Origin: Marinobacter salexigens
Lineage (GTDB): Bacteria > Pseudomonadota > Gammaproteobacteria > Pseudomonadales > Oleiphilaceae
Assembly: GCF_002806945.1 (NCBI RefSeq)
Contig: NZ_NIHC01000009.1
Span: 48,519 to 112,518 of the forward strand
Length of the DNA stretch: 64,000 bases
Direction of reading: 5' to 3'
Made by a program: the position numbers and the translations under genes. Shown piece by piece: positions 28,738 through 39,452 of this stretch (position 1 is its first letter; every line of letters begins with the position of its first letter). The notes beneath the pieces were generated by a model, which was not told the DNA's origin, did no database searches, and saw only the letters and a program-made list of their open reading frames with translations.

Positions 28738-29295
28738 TTATACCTCCATCAGATCCTCTTCTTTCGCTTTGAGCAACTTCTCGATTTCAGCGATATAGCG
28801 GTCTGTCAGCTTCTGGATTTCGTCCTCAGCTCTGCGCTCATCATCTTCAGAGATTTCTTTTTCTTTCAGCAGGTCTTTCGTCATGCTGTTGGCATCGCGA
28901 CGCGCGTTCCGGATAGAAACCCTGGCGTTTTCCGCATCAGCTTTCGCCTGTTTAACCAATTCCTTACGGGTTTCCTGGGTCAGCATCGGCATGGGGATGC
29001 GGATCAGGTCGCCACTGGTAGCCGGGTTAAGCCCGAGATCGGAGGCCATAATGGCTTTTTCTATCACTGGTACCAGGTTCTTTTCCCAAGGCGACACGGC
29101 CAGGGTGCGATTGTCTTCGACGTTTACGCTCGCAACCTGCTTAAGCGGCGTCTCCTGACCGTAGTAGTTAACCATCACACTGTCCAGAATAGCCGGGTGT
29201 GCACGGCCTGTACGAATCTTGTTGAAGGCCGAGCCCAGAGCCTCAAGACTCCTTTTCATTTTCTTTTCGGCTTCACTTTTAATATCGTTAATCAC
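28738..29295 (-). CDS. frr: Ribosome recycling factor
   Basis: A 185-residue protein that with EF-G splits the post-termination ribosome. The family features are [20 protein letters not shown] (residues 27-46) and the C-terminal [23 protein letters not shown] region. The start is a GTG at 29295 with a GAGGA site. The length matches the usual 185 residues. It lies 49 bp behind pyrH in the conserved rpsB-tsf-pyrH-frr order. Confidence 0.97.
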   Translation of the reverse strand: MINDIKSEAEKKMKRSLEALGSAFNKIRTGRAHPAILDSVMVNYYGQETPLKQVASVNVEDNRTLAVSPWEKNLVPVIEKAIMASDLGLNPATSGDLIRIPMPMLTQETRKELVKQAKADAENARVSIRNARRDANSMTKDLLKEKEISEDDERRAEDEIQKLTDRYIAEIEKLLKAKEEDLMEV

Positions 29296-29344
29296 GTAGT
29301 AATCCTCAATTTGTTCGTCGGGCTATAGTAATGAGTAATGCCCG

Positions 29345-30073
29345 TTATTCAATCAATGTACCTTCTTTTTCACCGGTCACGATGCGCGTTAAAGCGCCTG
29401 CACGGCTCATATCAAACACCCGCAGCGGCATGCGGTGATCCCGCGCCAGAAGAATGGCTGTCAGGTCCATCACGCCCAGCTTTTTGTCCAACACCTCATC
29501 ATAGGTGAGCATGTCATACTTCTCGGCGCTCGGATCGAGGTGCGGATCTGCAGAATACACCCCGTCAACTTTGGTTGCCTTCAGTACGGCGTCCGCTTCA
29601 ATTTCGATACCTCTCAGGCAAGCTGCTGAATCGGTGGTAAAAAACGGGTTGCCCGTGCCCGCACAGAATATAACCACATCACCGTCTTTCAGATCGCGCA
29701 CTGCGCGGCGGCGATCATAATGCTCAACAATACCACTCATGGGGATGGCAGACATTACACGGGTGCGGATGTTCGAGCGCTCAAGAGCGTCGCGCATCGC
29801 TAAACCATTCATTACGGTTGCAAGCATACCCATGTGATCGCCGGTAACCCTGTCCATACCAGCTTCGCTGAGCGCTGCGCCACGAAACAGATTTCCTCCG
29901 CCAATCACAAGGCCAACCTGCACGCCGATACCAATCAGAGCGCCAATTTCAAGCGCCATACGGTCGAGAACTTTAGGATCAATACCGAATTCGTGCTCCC
30001 CCATAAGGGCCTCACCACTGAGTTTGAGCAGAACGCGATTATATCTTGGCTGATTCTTCGGTGGTGTCGACAT
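29345..30073 (-). CDS. pyrH: Uridylate kinase
   Basis: A 242-residue bacterial UMP kinase of the amino acid kinase family. The N-terminal [13 protein letters not shown] binds ATP phosphates; [26 protein letters not shown] and [12 protein letters not shown] are conserved nucleotide and substrate sites. The ATG at 30073 has a GGGGATCAAT leader acting as ribosome binding site and is preferred over the ATG at 30085. The gene follows tsf after a 184-bp gap containing a large inverted repeat. Confidence 0.97.
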   Translation of the reverse strand: MSTPPKNQPRYNRVLLKLSGEALMGEHEFGIDPKVLDRMALEIGALIGIGVQVGLVIGGGNLFRGAALSEAGMDRVTGDHMGMLATVMNGLAMRDALERSNIRTRVMSAIPMSGIVEHYDRRRAVRDLKDGDVVIFCAGTGNPFFTTDSAACLRGIEIEADAVLKATKVDGVYSADPHLDPSAEKYDMLTYDEVLDKKLGVMDLTAILLARDHRMPLRVFDMSRAGALTRIVTGEKEGTLIE

Positions 30074-30124
30074 ATTGATCCCCATTTTGTCTGTTGACTG
30101 CTACCCGGCACGAGAAGCACTGCA

Positions 30125-30175
30125 GGCTTGTATCTGACATACCCCTTAAAAAAAGGGGCATCTCAGATACAAGCC
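30125..30175 (-). repeat. Near-perfect 23-bp inverted repeat between tsf and pyrH
   Basis: Left arm GGCTTGTATCTGACATACCCC plus TT (30125-30147) and the matching right arm (30153-30175) differ at two positions and are separated by five A residues. The RNA would form a long hairpin in the tsf-pyrH transcript. No U run follows on either side, so it is more likely an attenuator, RNA-processing site or stabilising stem than a standard terminator. Confidence 0.75.
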
Positions 30176-30257
30176 CGCCACGAGAGCCGGAAAACTCCGG
30201 CCAACGTGGCAGACTCGAATGGCACTAAAACTGAAGATTAAAGTGCCGAAAAAGAGA

Positions 30258-31127
30258 TCAGGCGTTGCCTGTGCCGGCTGCTGCTGCAACCTCAGCGGCA
30301 AAGTCCACTTCCTCTTTCTCAATGCCTTCGCCTACTTCCAGGCGAACGAAACCAACGAGCTCACCGCCAGCCGCTTTGATAAGCTGACCAACAGTCTGCT
30401 CCGGGTTCTTTACGAAAGGCTGCTCAACAAGGCTGTTCTCCTTGAGGAACTTCTGGATCCGCCCGCCCATCATCTTCTCGACGATTTCTGCTGGCTTGCC
30501 TTCCATGTCCGGCTGAGCCTTGATGACATCTTTCTCTTTTTCCAGCTCTTCAGCAGGCATGTCTTCAGGCTTGGCTACACGCGGGTTAACGGCGGCAGCG
30601 TGCATCGCGATATCACGAGCAAGCTCAGAGTCACCAGCCGTCAGCGCAACAACAGAAGCGATCTTGTTGTTGCTGTGAACGTAGCCACCCACAACCGGGC
30701 CTTCCACTGAAACCAGACGACGAACGGTGATGTTTTCACCAATCTTCTGAACCAAAGCTTCGCGCTTGGCTTCCAGCTCACCTTCCATCAGCTTGGCAAC
30801 GTCAGTTTCGCCTTTTTCAAAGGCAACATTCAGCACGTCGTTAGCAAAATCCAGAAGATTATCGTCGCGGGCAACAAAGTCTGTTTCAGAGTTCACTTCC
30901 AGAATGTAGGCAACGGTGTTGTCGTCGGAGATCTTGATCAACGAAACACCTTCAGCGGCTGTACGGCCAGCTTTTTTGGCAGCCTTCAGGCCGGAAGACT
31001 TACGCAACTCTTCAATTGCAGCATCTACACTTCCGCCAGCTTCAACCAGTGCTTTTTTGCACTCCATCATGCCAAGGCCAGTGCGATCGCGCAGCTCTTT
31101 GACCATTGCAGCGGTAATTGCAGCCAT
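30258..31127 (-). CDS. tsf: Elongation factor Ts
   Basis: A 289-residue guanine nucleotide exchange factor for EF-Tu. The N-terminal UBA-like module includes [19 protein letters not shown] and the exchange signature [16 protein letters not shown] follows at about residues 80-95. The frame extends upstream to 31169, but the ATG at 31127 has an AGAGGA site and starts the conserved [13 protein letters not shown]. It forms an operon with rpsB 92 bp upstream. Confidence 0.97.
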   Translation of the reverse strand: MAAITAAMVKELRDRTGLGMMECKKALVEAGGSVDAAIEELRKSSGLKAAKKAGRTAAEGVSLIKISDDNTVAYILEVNSETDFVARDDNLLDFANDVLNVAFEKGETDVAKLMEGELEAKREALVQKIGENITVRRLVSVEGPVVGGYVHSNNKIASVVALTAGDSELARDIAMHAAAVNPRVAKPEDMPAEELEKEKDVIKAQPDMEGKPAEIVEKMMGGRIQKFLKENSLVEQPFVKNPEQTVGQLIKAAGGELVGFVRLEVGEGIEKEEVDFAAEVAAAAGTGNA

Positions 31128-31162
31128 GTTCAGTCCTCTTAACTTTTCCGAATTCGGTGGGA

Positions 31163-31192
31163 GGCACACCCGAAATTCCTCTCGGGCATGCC
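31163..31192 (-). terminator. Hairpin in the rpsB-tsf gap
   Basis: GGCATGCCCGA pairs with TCGGGTGTGCC with two mismatches on the minus strand. There is no long T run, so any termination would be partial; it may set the rpsB to tsf expression ratio. Confidence 0.3.
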
Positions 31193-31219
31193 TTATATCT
31201 CAGTAGTGACGCAGATGCA

Positions 31220-31966
31220 TCACTCAGCAGCCGGAGCGGCTCCTGCAGACTCTTCGGCAACTTCAACAAACTCATCAGCGCCGCCAGCCTGTGCTGCCTC
31301 AAGGCAGGTATCTGCAACCGCTTTCACGTAGATCTGAATCGCGCGAATAGCGTCATCATTGCCCGGGATAACATAATCAACGCCATCCGGGTTGCTGTTG
31401 GTATCAACAACACCAATAACGGGGATGCCCAGCTTGTTGGCTTCTTTAATGGCAATGCGCTCGTGATCAACGTCAATCACGAACAGAGCATCAGGTAGGC
31501 CGCCCATGTCTTTGATACCACCAATAGAACGCTCGAGCTTATCCATTTCACGGGTACGCTCAAGAGCTTCTTTTTTGGTCAGCTTGTCAAACGTACCGTC
31601 TTTGCTCTGGGCCTCCAGATCACGGTAGCGACGAATTGACTGACGGATGGTTTTGTAGTTTGTCAACATACCACCGAGCCAGCGGTGATTAACAAAAGGC
31701 TGGCTAGAACGCTCAGCTTCTTCCTTGATGACCTTGGCGGCGGCGCGCTTAGTGCCGACGAACAGGATCTTGTTTTTGCTCTCTGCCAGTTGCTGAACGA
31801 AGTTAAGCGCTTCGTTCATGGCAGGAACAGTCTGCTCAAGGTTGATGATATGAATCTTGTTACGGGCGCCGAAGATGTACTTCGACATTTTCGGGTTCCA
31901 GTAGCGAGTCTGGTGTCCGAAGTGAGCACCTGCTTTGAGCAGGTCACGCATATTTACCTGAGCCAT
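31220..31966 (-). CDS. rpsB: 30S ribosomal protein S2
   Basis: A 248-residue S2 protein. The signatures [22 protein letters not shown] and the later [20 protein letters not shown] are both present. The C-terminus carries an acidic/alanine tail ([16 protein letters not shown]). It is the first gene of the rpsB-tsf unit and is divergent from map. Confidence 0.98.
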   Translation of the reverse strand: MAQVNMRDLLKAGAHFGHQTRYWNPKMSKYIFGARNKIHIINLEQTVPAMNEALNFVQQLAESKNKILFVGTKRAAAKVIKEEAERSSQPFVNHRWLGGMLTNYKTIRQSIRRYRDLEAQSKDGTFDKLTKKEALERTREMDKLERSIGGIKDMGGLPDALFVIDVDHERIAIKEANKLGIPVIGVVDTNSNPDGVDYVIPGNDDAIRAIQIYVKAVADTCLEAAQAGGADEFVEVAEESAGAAPAAE

Positions 31967-32117
31967 GATATTACCTTAGTTTAGCTTCGGGTTAGTCCTC
32001 CACGCGTCCAATTACCCCAACCAGACTCCTTATATACACTTCAAGGAAGGAGCAGGCACCCTGGGGCAACGTGCTGACACGTGTGCGAATTTGCCGGATT
32101 AGTTTCCAGCCGGCGCG

Positions 32118-32126
32118 TTTATACCA
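32118..32126 (-). promoter_or_regulatory. Candidate extended -10 promoter for rpsB
   Basis: On the minus strand TGGTATAAA followed by a GC-rich discriminator CGCGCC, about 150 bp before the rpsB ATG. No good -35 is seen. The long leader would fit autogenous control by S2, as known for rpsB in Escherichia coli. Confidence 0.4.
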
Positions 32127-32230
32127 TAAAACGATAGCCTCGCGCCATTATTTTTGAGCCAGTGCTTCCTTGTACCCTGAGCGCCGGACACTTAAAATGC
32201 TCGTTTGACTCACTATCAATGGGAAGCCCA

Positions 32231-33001
32231 ATGCAAGTATCGATCAAGACCCCGGAAGAAATTGAAAAGATGCGTGTGGCAGGCCGCCTGGCAGCTGAAG
32301 TTCTTGAAATGATCGGGGAACACGTCAAGCCTGGCGTCTCCACTGAAGAGCTCAACCAGATTTGCCACGACTATATTGTCAACGAGCAACAAGCAATTCC
32401 TGCCCCGCTGAACTACAAAGGCTTTCCCAAATCCGTATGCATTTCAGTGAACCACGTCATTTGCCACGGAATACCTTCAGAGAAAAAAATTCTGAAGGAC
32501 GGCGACATCGTTAATATCGACGTTACCGTTATAAAAGATGAGTACCACGGCGATACCAGCAAAATGTGGATCGTCGGAAAGCCAAAACCAGGCACAGAGC
32601 GCCTGATCAGAATTACCCAGGAATGCTTGTATAAGGGCATTGAACTGGTCAAGCCTGGTGCTCGCCTGGGCGATATTGGCCACGTAATTCAGGAACACGC
32701 AGAAAAACATCGCTATTCAGTAGTACGTGACTATTGCGGGCACGGCATCGGAAAAGTATTCCATGAAGAGCCCCAGGTTATGCACTACGGCAAGCCCGGT
32801 ACCGGCATGGCACTGCAAGAAGGAATGACCTTCACCATCGAGCCCATGATCAACCAGGGCAAGTACCACACCAGGCTGCTACCAGACCAGTGGACTGTGG
32901 TCACCAAAGACCACAAGCTTTCAGCCCAATGGGAACACACCATTCTGGTAACAGCTGACGGCTACGAAGTGCTGACCAAACGATCGGAGGAGTCGTTCTA
33001 A
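32231..33001 (+). CDS. map: Methionine aminopeptidase, type I
   Basis: A 256-residue enzyme removing N-terminal methionine. The dinuclear metal ligands lie in NIDVTVIKDEYHGDTSK (two Asp), HGIGKVFHEEP (His) and TFTIEPMIN (Glu), with the last Glu near the C-terminus (SAQWEHTIL). The in-frame upstream extension to 32162 is ignored because the ATG at 32231 starts the typical MQVSIKTPEEIEKMR. It is divergent from rpsB and its stop abuts the glnD start. Confidence 0.97.
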   Translation: MQVSIKTPEEIEKMRVAGRLAAEVLEMIGEHVKPGVSTEELNQICHDYIVNEQQAIPAPLNYKGFPKSVCISVNHVICHGIPSEKKILKDGDIVNIDVTVIKDEYHGDTSKMWIVGKPKPGTERLIRITQECLYKGIELVKPGARLGDIGHVIQEHAEKHRYSVVRDYCGHGIGKVFHEEPQVMHYGKPGTGMALQEGMTFTIEPMINQGKYHTRLLPDQWTVVTKDHKLSAQWEHTILVTADGYEVLTKRSEESF

Positions 33002-35647
33002 GTGGCGAGCCAGAAACTGGAAGCCAGAATCAGCGAGGAACCCTCCCCTGTTATGGCGGCCAGGGAACTGCTGAAACAACGCTATCAGGCTGATGCCGAA
33101 GCCTTCAGGCAGGGTGCCGACGTGCGCACCCTGGTTCGCTCTCGAGCCGACACGATTGATACCGTATTGAGGCTTATCTGGAATCGCTACCCCTTCTCCA
33201 AATCGCCCGACATTGCACTTATCGCCGTTGGCGGCTACGGCCGTGGTGAACTGCACCCCCATTCGGATATTGACCTGCTGATTCTCACCCGCGACGGCAT
33301 CGATCCGGGCTGGCAGGATGATCTTGGCGCCTTTGTCACACTGCTTTGGGACCTGAAGCTCGATATCGGGCACAGCGTTCGCAGCATTGAAGAAAGTAAA
33401 AGTGCAGCGCGGGGCGATGTAGCCACACTGACAAATCTTCTTGAAACCCGCACCATTGCGGGCCCAGATGAGTTGCGCAAAGAGCTTAGCGAACAGGCCT
33501 ACTCCGACAACATCATTACCGATCGCGATTACTTTATCGCCAAACGCAAAGAACAGCTGCGACGCCACAAAAAATACAGTGACACCGAGTACAACCTCGA
33601 ACCCAACGTAAAGAGTTCTCCGGGCGCCCTCCGGGACATACAAACTATTGGCTGGATCACTAAACGACATTTTGGACTGCAGAGCATTGCCGACCTGACT
33701 CGTTTCAGCATTCTCACAGACGAAGAGCACCAGGTTCTGATTGAAGGCGAAACTCTGTTGTGGCGATTACGCTACGGGCTCCAATTGATTGCAGACCGGA
33801 ACGAAAACCGGCTTTTGTTTGACCACCAACGCGCGCTGGCACAAATGCTGGGCTATAAGGACGAGGGCAAGCGGCTGGATGTCGAACTGATGATGCAGTC
33901 CTACTACCGCGCTGTGTTGGCACTGGCAGAGCTCGCTGACGTTATTCTTCAGTTTTATGATGAGGCCATACTCGGCACTGGTACAGAAGACAACATTCAG
34001 CCCATCAACAATCGCTTCCAGATCCGCAACAATTATATAGAAGCCGTAAACAATCAGGTTTTTGCCTACTCGCCCTACGCAATTATGGAAATCTTTGTGC
34101 TGATGGCTCAACACCCTGAAATAAAGGGTATCCGGGCTACAACCATCCGCTCATTACGAGCGCACAGACACCTGATTGACGACGCTTTCCGGTCTGACCT
34201 GGCCGTTACCTCCCTGTTCATGGAACTGCTACGAGCACCTCACGCGCTGGATGAAACCCTTTCCGCCATGAAGAAGTACAACGTGCTGGGGCGTTACTTA
34301 CCGGAATTTGGCCAGATTATCGGCCAGATGCAGCACGATCTTTTCCATATTTACACCGTTGACGCCCATACCATGCGGGTTGTCCGCAACATGGTCCGTT
34401 TGAGCGGCCCTGACGCCCGAGACGATTATCCCTTGGCCGCCCGACTGATTCACGGGCTGCCCAAAAGAGAGCTACTTTATATAGCCGGCCTCTATCACGA
34501 CATTGCCAAAGGCCGTGGCGGAGACCATTCGGAGCTTGGGGCAGTGGATGCCGAAGCTTTCTGCCAGCGCCACCACTTGGGCGAACGCGATACCCGGCTG
34601 GTCTCCTGGCTGGTGGAAAACCACCTGTTAATGTCCATGACAGCCCAACGCAAAGACATTTCAGATCCGGATATAATCCGCTCCTTTGCCCGGGCAGTGC
34701 CCAGCCAGGCGCATCTGGATTATCTGTACATTCTCACTGTGTGCGATATCAGCGCAACCAACCCAAAACTCTGGAACACTTGGCGAGCATCTCTGCTGCG
34801 CCAGTTGTACTTGGAAGCGAAACGCGCCCTGAGGCGCGGCACAGAGATACCAGTCGATCGGCAAGAGTGGGTGCGTGCAACCCAGTCTGAGGCAAGAGAT
34901 ATTCTGCGCACACAGAACATCAGCGATGAACAGATAGATGCTATCTGGGATACTGTCGATGAAGATTACTTTTTACAGGATTCAACAGTTGACATAGCCT
35001 GGCAAACCGCAGCCATCATCAACCATGGTGACACGCCTGGCCCACTGGTGCTTATACGGGACACCCACGGTGGCCCTACTGACGGCTTTTCCCAGATCAT
35101 CATTTACATGAACGACAGAGCCACCCTGTTTGCGGCAACAACGGCCGTTCTGGAGCAGCTCAACCTCAATATTGTAGATGCTCGTATCAGTTCAAATGAT
35201 GGCCCCTACACAATCAGCTCCTATGTAGTGTTGGATGAAAAAGGCCAGCCTCTGGGTATAGACCCGGCCAGGAAAGAACGGGTACGCAAGCGCCTGATCG
35301 AAGAGCTGGACAACCCCGAAGACTACCCTGACATTATTCACCGCAGAACACCCCGGCAGCTCCGGCATTTCGCCTTCCCTACTGAGGTACTGTTCTCCAA
35401 CGACACCATTAATGAGCGCACGGTGATTGAAGTAGTTACACCTGACCGCCCAGGCCTTCTGGCTCGTATTGGACAGGTACTGCTGGATCACCGCATCCGC
35501 CTGAGTAATGCGAAAATCGCCACTCTGGGCGAGCGGGTAGAAGACGTTTTCTTCGTAACCGACGAGCACGGCGAGCCAATCAGCGACCCTTCCGTATGCC
35601 GCGCCCTGCAGCAAGACCTGTGCAAAATGCTGGATGAAATTCAATGA
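33002..35647 (+). CDS. glnD: Bifunctional uridylyltransferase/uridylyl-removing enzyme (PII regulator)
   Basis: An 881-residue nitrogen sensor that adds or removes UMP on PII proteins depending on glutamine. The nucleotidyltransferase site is GGYGRGELHPHSDIDLL (Asp89 and Asp91). The HD hydrolase domain contains YHDIAKGRGGDHSELG around residues 498-513. Two ACT domains for glutamine sensing form the C-terminus (LFAATTAVLEQLNLNIVDA and DRPGLLARIGQVLLDHRI). It starts with a GTG directly after the map stop and overlaps dapC by four bases. Confidence 0.97.
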   Translation: MASQKLEARISEEPSPVMAARELLKQRYQADAEAFRQGADVRTLVRSRADTIDTVLRLIWNRYPFSKSPDIALIAVGGYGRGELHPHSDIDLLILTRDGIDPGWQDDLGAFVTLLWDLKLDIGHSVRSIEESKSAARGDVATLTNLLETRTIAGPDELRKELSEQAYSDNIITDRDYFIAKRKEQLRRHKKYSDTEYNLEPNVKSSPGALRDIQTIGWITKRHFGLQSIADLTRFSILTDEEHQVLIEGETLLWRLRYGLQLIADRNENRLLFDHQRALAQMLGYKDEGKRLDVELMMQSYYRAVLALAELADVILQFYDEAILGTGTEDNIQPINNRFQIRNNYIEAVNNQVFAYSPYAIMEIFVLMAQHPEIKGIRATTIRSLRAHRHLIDDAFRSDLAVTSLFMELLRAPHALDETLSAMKKYNVLGRYLPEFGQIIGQMQHDLFHIYTVDAHTMRVVRNMVRLSGPDARDDYPLAARLIHGLPKRELLYIAGLYHDIAKGRGGDHSELGAVDAEAFCQRHHLGERDTRLVSWLVENHLLMSMTAQRKDISDPDIIRSFARAVPSQAHLDYLYILTVCDISATNPKLWNTWRASLLRQLYLEAKRALRRGTEIPVDRQEWVRATQSEARDILRTQNISDEQIDAIWDTVDEDYFLQDSTVDIAWQTAAIINHGDTPGPLVLIRDTHGGPTDGFSQIIIYMNDRATLFAATTAVLEQLNLNIVDARISSNDGPYTISSYVVLDEKGQPLGIDPARKERVRKRLIEELDNPEDYPDIIHRRTPRQLRHFAFPTEVLFSNDTINERTVIEVVTPDRPGLLARIGQVLLDHRIRLSNAKIATLGERVEDVFFVTDEHGEPISDPSVCRALQQDLCKMLDEIQ

Positions 35648-36840
35648 ATCCAAATTTGAACAAGCTTCACCCCTACCCCTTCGAAAAGTTGGCAAAACTC
35701 AAAGCGGGCATATCGGTACCTGAACACCTGCGGGCTATATCTCTTGGCATTGGTGAGCCCAAGCACCCGGCTCCTGATTTTGTGAAAAATGTGATTGCCG
35801 ACAATCTGGATCGCCTGGCCAACTACCCAACCACCCGTGGCCTCGACGAGTTGAGAGAGGCCATAGACCAATGGGCCACCAGGCGATTTCAACTGAAAGC
35901 CGGCTCACTGAACCCTGAAAAGAACATCGTGCCGGTAAATGGAACCCGGGAGGCTATTTTCTCTCTGGTGCAGGCGGTGGTGGATTCCAGCAAACAAGCA
36001 ACCGTTGTAAGTCCCAACCCCTTCTATCAGGTTTACGAGGGCGCAGCGTTTCTCGCAGGGGCCACGCCAGTTTATTTGCCCTGCGATGGTTCCAATGGCT
36101 TTATTCCGGATTTCGACGCTGTGCCAGAGTCTGTATGGCGGGATTGCCAGGTTCTGTTCTTGTGTTCGCCCGGTAACCCCAGCGGCGCGGTTATACCTCG
36201 AGATACACTGGCAAAAGTCATTGAACTGGCAGACAAACACGATTTCATCGTCGCGTCAGACGAATGCTATTCCGAACTTTATCCCGACGAAGACAACCCA
36301 CCCGAAGGCTTGCTGCAGACCTGTGCAGCGATTGGCAGACACGACTTCGCGCGCTGTGTTGTTTTCCACAGCCTGTCGAAACGCAGCAACCTGCCAGGCC
36401 TTAGATCCGGCTTTGTTGCCGGCGATGCAAACATTCTGAAAGGCTACCTGAGCTATCGCACCTATCATGGCTGTGCCATGCCGGTTCATAACCAACTCGC
36501 CAGCATTGCTGCATGGCAGGATGAAGACCACGTGCGGGAAAACCGGGCGGCTTATCGCGCAAAATTTGAAGCTGTCGTGCCCATCCTGCGCGAAGTGATG
36601 GACGTCGACTTTCCCGATGCCGGGTTTTATCTGTGGCCGGTCACCCCCATGGATGATGAAACCTTTGCAAAAGAGCTATCGGCTCAGCAAAACGTTCATG
36701 TTCTGCCTGGTCGTTACCTGTCCCGCACAGTGGATGGCTATAACCCTGGAGAGAACAGGGTTCGCATGGCATTGGTTGCACCGTTGGAAGAATGTGTGGA
36801 AGCGGCAAAACGCATTGTTGAATTTGTAAAGGCTAACTGA
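35644..36840 (+). CDS. dapC: Succinyldiaminopimelate transaminase
   Basis: A 398-residue class I/II PLP aminotransferase. SLGIGEPKHPAPDFV, LCSPGNPSGAV, ASDECYSELYPDE and the PLP-lysine region HSLSKRSNLPGLRSGF are visible. In this context, between glnD and dapD/dapE, it is the DapC enzyme acting on N-succinyl-2-amino-6-ketopimelate in lysine and peptidoglycan synthesis. Coupled to glnD by an ATGA overlap and followed by the small ArsC-like gene after three bases. Confidence 0.94.
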   Translation: MNPNLNKLHPYPFEKLAKLKAGISVPEHLRAISLGIGEPKHPAPDFVKNVIADNLDRLANYPTTRGLDELREAIDQWATRRFQLKAGSLNPEKNIVPVNGTREAIFSLVQAVVDSSKQATVVSPNPFYQVYEGAAFLAGATPVYLPCDGSNGFIPDFDAVPESVWRDCQVLFLCSPGNPSGAVIPRDTLAKVIELADKHDFIVASDECYSELYPDEDNPPEGLLQTCAAIGRHDFARCVVFHSLSKRSNLPGLRSGFVAGDANILKGYLSYRTYHGCAMPVHNQLASIAAWQDEDHVRENRAAYRAKFEAVVPILREVMDVDFPDAGFYLWPVTPMDDETFAKELSAQQNVHVLPGRYLSRTVDGYNPGENRVRMALVAPLEECVEAAKRIVEFVKAN

Positions 36841-36843
36841 TTT

Positions 36844-37185
36844 ATGAAACTCTATGGCATCCGCAACTGCGACACCGTCAAAAAAGCCCGCAAATGGCTT
36901 GACGAGCAAGGCATTTCTTACGAATTTCACGACTTCAAGAAAGAGGGTCTCAGCGAAGCCAAGCTGACCGAGTGGGAGCAGGCTGTGGGCTGGGAAACCC
37001 TGCTCAACCGCCGTGGCACCACCTGGCGCAAACTCAGCGAAGAGGTTCGTGATACTATTAGCGCCCTTTCTGCCCACGACATCATGCTGGAAAATACCTC
37101 CATCATTAAACGACCCGTGGTCGAACATAACGACACAGTCTATGTCGGCTTTAACGCCGACGACTGGGCAACAACCATCAAGTAA
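36844..37185 (+). CDS. ArsC/Spx-family thioredoxin-fold protein (YffB-like)
   Basis: A 113-residue protein with MKLYGIRNCDTVKKARKWL at the N-terminus, in which Cys9 is in the position of the arsenate reductase active-site cysteine. Then come DFKKEGLSEAKLTEWEQAVG and LLNRRGTTWRKLSEE. This belongs to the YffB branch, which lies next to dapE in many proteobacteria, as here. Arsenate reduction has not been shown for that branch and a glutathione- or thiol-linked role is only suspected. Co-transcribed with dapC, dapD and dapE. Confidence 0.88.
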   Translation: MKLYGIRNCDTVKKARKWLDEQGISYEFHDFKKEGLSEAKLTEWEQAVGWETLLNRRGTTWRKLSEEVRDTISALSAHDIMLENTSIIKRPVVEHNDTVYVGFNADDWATTIK

Positions 37186-37216
37186 CAACTATCAAATAGA
37201 CAGGAGCAATCACTGC

Positions 37217-38245
37217 ATGAGTTTTGCATTCGGTATAGGTATCGGCAGCCAAAACAACCAGGGCGAATGGCTGGAAGTTTTTTACCAGCAACCGATTATC
37301 ACACCGGAAACAGAGCTGATAGATGCAGTAGAAACTGCTCTGGACTATAAAGGCGGCAATCAGGCCATCCAAACAACTGCTGAGCAGCTAACCCGACTTG
37401 CCACTGCCTTGCGCCAGATTGGTGCCACAGAGCAGGCATCACTGGCAGAGAAAGCTGCCGGCAGCAAGCGCCCAGTGGTCGTAACCGTACTGGAAACAGA
37501 CGGTACTGCCTCCAGCACGCCTGAGGTTTATCTCAAGCTTCACCTGATTTCCCATCGGCAGGTTAAGCCCCACGGTCTCAAGCTTGACGGCATTTTCGGC
37601 CTGTTGCCGAATCTTGCCTGGACCAACGAAGGCGCCATTGACTTGAATGAACTACCGGATCGCCAGCTTAAAGCTCGTCTTGAAGGCCGGACTCTGGAAG
37701 TGAAGTCCGTAGACAAATTCCCTCAGATGACGGACTACGTGGTGCCCAGCGGCGTTCGCATTGCAGACACTGCAAGAGTGCGCCTTGGGGCCTACGTGGG
37801 CGAAGGCACAACGGTTATGCACGAAGGCTTTATCAACTTCAATGCCGGCACAGAAGGCACCAGCATGGTTGAGGGCCGTATTTCTGCGGGCGTTATGGTT
37901 GGTAAAGGTTCCGACCTGGGCGGCGGTTGCTCCACCATGGGCACTCTTTCAGGCGGCGGAAACATGATTATTTCCGTTGGCGAAAACTGCCTGATCGGCG
38001 CTAATGCAGGTATCGGCATTCCTCTGGGTGACCGCTGCACGGTTGAATCTGGTCTGTATGTTACAGCCGGCGCCAAGGTTGCCTTACTCGACGGCAACAA
38101 CGAGCTAGTGGACGTTATAAAAGCCCGCGACCTGGCCGACAAGCCAGACTTGCTCTTCCGCCGTAACAGCCAATCCGGCGCAGTGGAATGCAAAACCAAC
38201 CAATCCGCCATCGAGCTAAATGAAGAACTGCATGCAAACAACTAA
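37217..38245 (+). CDS. dapD: 2,3,4,5-tetrahydropyridine-2,6-dicarboxylate N-succinyltransferase
   Basis: A 342-residue protein, the longer DapD type rather than the 274-residue Escherichia coli type. The C-terminal half is a left-handed beta-helix ([19 protein letters not shown] through [19 protein letters not shown]). The start is the ATG at 37217 after an AGGAG site; the frame is open further upstream but overlaps the previous gene. It makes N-succinyl-2-amino-6-ketopimelate for lysine and diaminopimelate synthesis. The dapE start lies within its last 14 bases. Confidence 0.95.
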   Translation: MSFAFGIGIGSQNNQGEWLEVFYQQPIITPETELIDAVETALDYKGGNQAIQTTAEQLTRLATALRQIGATEQASLAEKAAGSKRPVVVTVLETDGTASSTPEVYLKLHLISHRQVKPHGLKLDGIFGLLPNLAWTNEGAIDLNELPDRQLKARLEGRTLEVKSVDKFPQMTDYVVPSGVRIADTARVRLGAYVGEGTTVMHEGFINFNAGTEGTSMVEGRISAGVMVGKGSDLGGGCSTMGTLSGGGNMIISVGENCLIGANAGIGIPLGDRCTVESGLYVTAGAKVALLDGNNELVDVIKARDLADKPDLLFRRNSQSGAVECKTNQSAIELNEELHANN

Positions 38246-39368
38246 TTCTCCAACGCTCGATCTGGCCATCGACCTGATCGGCCGCCCATCCGTATCACCA
38301 GAAGATGCTGGCTGTCAGGAACTGATGATGTCTCGCCTGGCACCTCTGGGGTTTATCGGTGAGCACATGCGCTTTGGCGACACCGATAACCTCTGGGCGC
38401 GCAAAGGCACCGAAGGTCCGGTACTGGCCTTTGCTGGCCATACTGATGTGGTGCCCACTGGCCCAGAGAAAAACTGGACTCATCCCCCGTTTGATGCGGT
38501 TATAAAAGACGGCTACCTCCTTGGCCGTGGCGCGGCAGATATGAAAGGCAGCCTTGCGGCATTTGTTACTGCCTGCGAGCGATTTGTAAGGGCCCACCCA
38601 GACCATCGTGGTTCCATTGCTTTATTGATCACGAGTGATGAGGAAGGCCCAGCCCAGAATGGCACCGTGAAGGTGATCGAAGCACTGGAAGCCCGTTCAG
38701 AAAAAATGGACTGGTGCCTGATTGGAGAGCCTTCAAGCACGAAAGAAGTAGGCGATGTAATCAAGAACGGGCGGCGCGGCTCCTTGCACGGCTACCTCAC
38801 CGTGCATGGCACCCAAGGCCATGTAGCCTATCCGCACCTTGCAGAAAACGCTATCCATGCCGTTTCGCCCGCTCTGCACACCCTGGCTAACGAGTTCTGG
38901 GATAATGGCAATGATTACTTTCCGCCCACCACCTTCCAGATTACCAAAGTGGAAGCCGGCACCGGCAGTAACATCATTCCCGGTGAGTGCGTAGTGCACT
39001 TCAACTTCCGCTACTGCACAGAAAACACAGCGGAAAGCCTTGAGGAGCGGGTTGTCGCTACGCTAAATCGGCACAAACTGAAATATGACTTGCAATGGCA
39101 CCTCAGCGGCCGACCTTTTCTTACCGATAAAGGCGCACTGGTGTCTGCCACTCAAAATGCCATACGCAGAGTGACCGGCCGTGAAACTGAGCTGTCTACA
39201 ACAGGGGGCACATCGGACGGCCGCTTTATTGCCCCCACCGGTGCACAAGTTGTAGAGCTAGGCCCGATCAACGCAACCATTCACAAAGTAAACGAGTGCG
39301 TGAAAGCTGACGATCTGGACACCCTCTCACAAATCTATGAGCAAATTCTGGTGGAACTACTCGCCTGA
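38232..39368 (+). CDS. dapE: Succinyl-diaminopimelate desuccinylase
   Basis: A 378-residue M20 metallopeptidase. The metal ligands lie in [12 protein letters not shown] (His70, Asp72), GAADMKG (the bridging Asp), and [12 protein letters not shown] (Glu pair). The catalytic-domain lid separates these from the final ligand near the C-terminus. It releases succinate and LL-diaminopimelate. ATG 38232 is preferred to 38220 because of the GAAGA before it. It overlaps the end of dapD and is followed by a strong terminator. Confidence 0.96.
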   Translation: MQTTNSPTLDLAIDLIGRPSVSPEDAGCQELMMSRLAPLGFIGEHMRFGDTDNLWARKGTEGPVLAFAGHTDVVPTGPEKNWTHPPFDAVIKDGYLLGRGAADMKGSLAAFVTACERFVRAHPDHRGSIALLITSDEEGPAQNGTVKVIEALEARSEKMDWCLIGEPSSTKEVGDVIKNGRRGSLHGYLTVHGTQGHVAYPHLAENAIHAVSPALHTLANEFWDNGNDYFPPTTFQITKVEAGTGSNIIPGECVVHFNFRYCTENTAESLEERVVATLNRHKLKYDLQWHLSGRPFLTDKGALVSATQNAIRRVTGRETELSTTGGTSDGRFIAPTGAQVVELGPINATIHKVNECVKADDLDTLSQIYEQILVELLA

Positions 39369-39390
39369 ACCTCAGGTTCGAAATAAGCTA

Positions 39391-39433
39391 AAACCAAAAG
39401 GCCAGAGCACATGCTCTGGCCTTTTGGTTTTTG
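39391..39433. terminator. Bidirectional terminator between dapE and slyX
   Basis: AACCAAAAGGCCAGAGC pairs perfectly with GCTCTGGCCTTTTGGTT around a short ACAT loop, flanked by A and T runs so that it works for both convergent genes. Confidence 0.95.
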
Positions 39434-39452
39434 TATGTTCGTATTTCGAGGA

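Noticed and set aside
32921..33730. 269-codon minus-strand open frame opposite glnD
   Set aside because: Shadow of the conserved nucleotidyltransferase domain of GlnD.
36844..37185. Arsenate reductase
   Set aside because: The ArsC fold is present, but it belongs to the dapE-linked YffB branch and has no ars genes around it, so arsenate reduction is not claimed.
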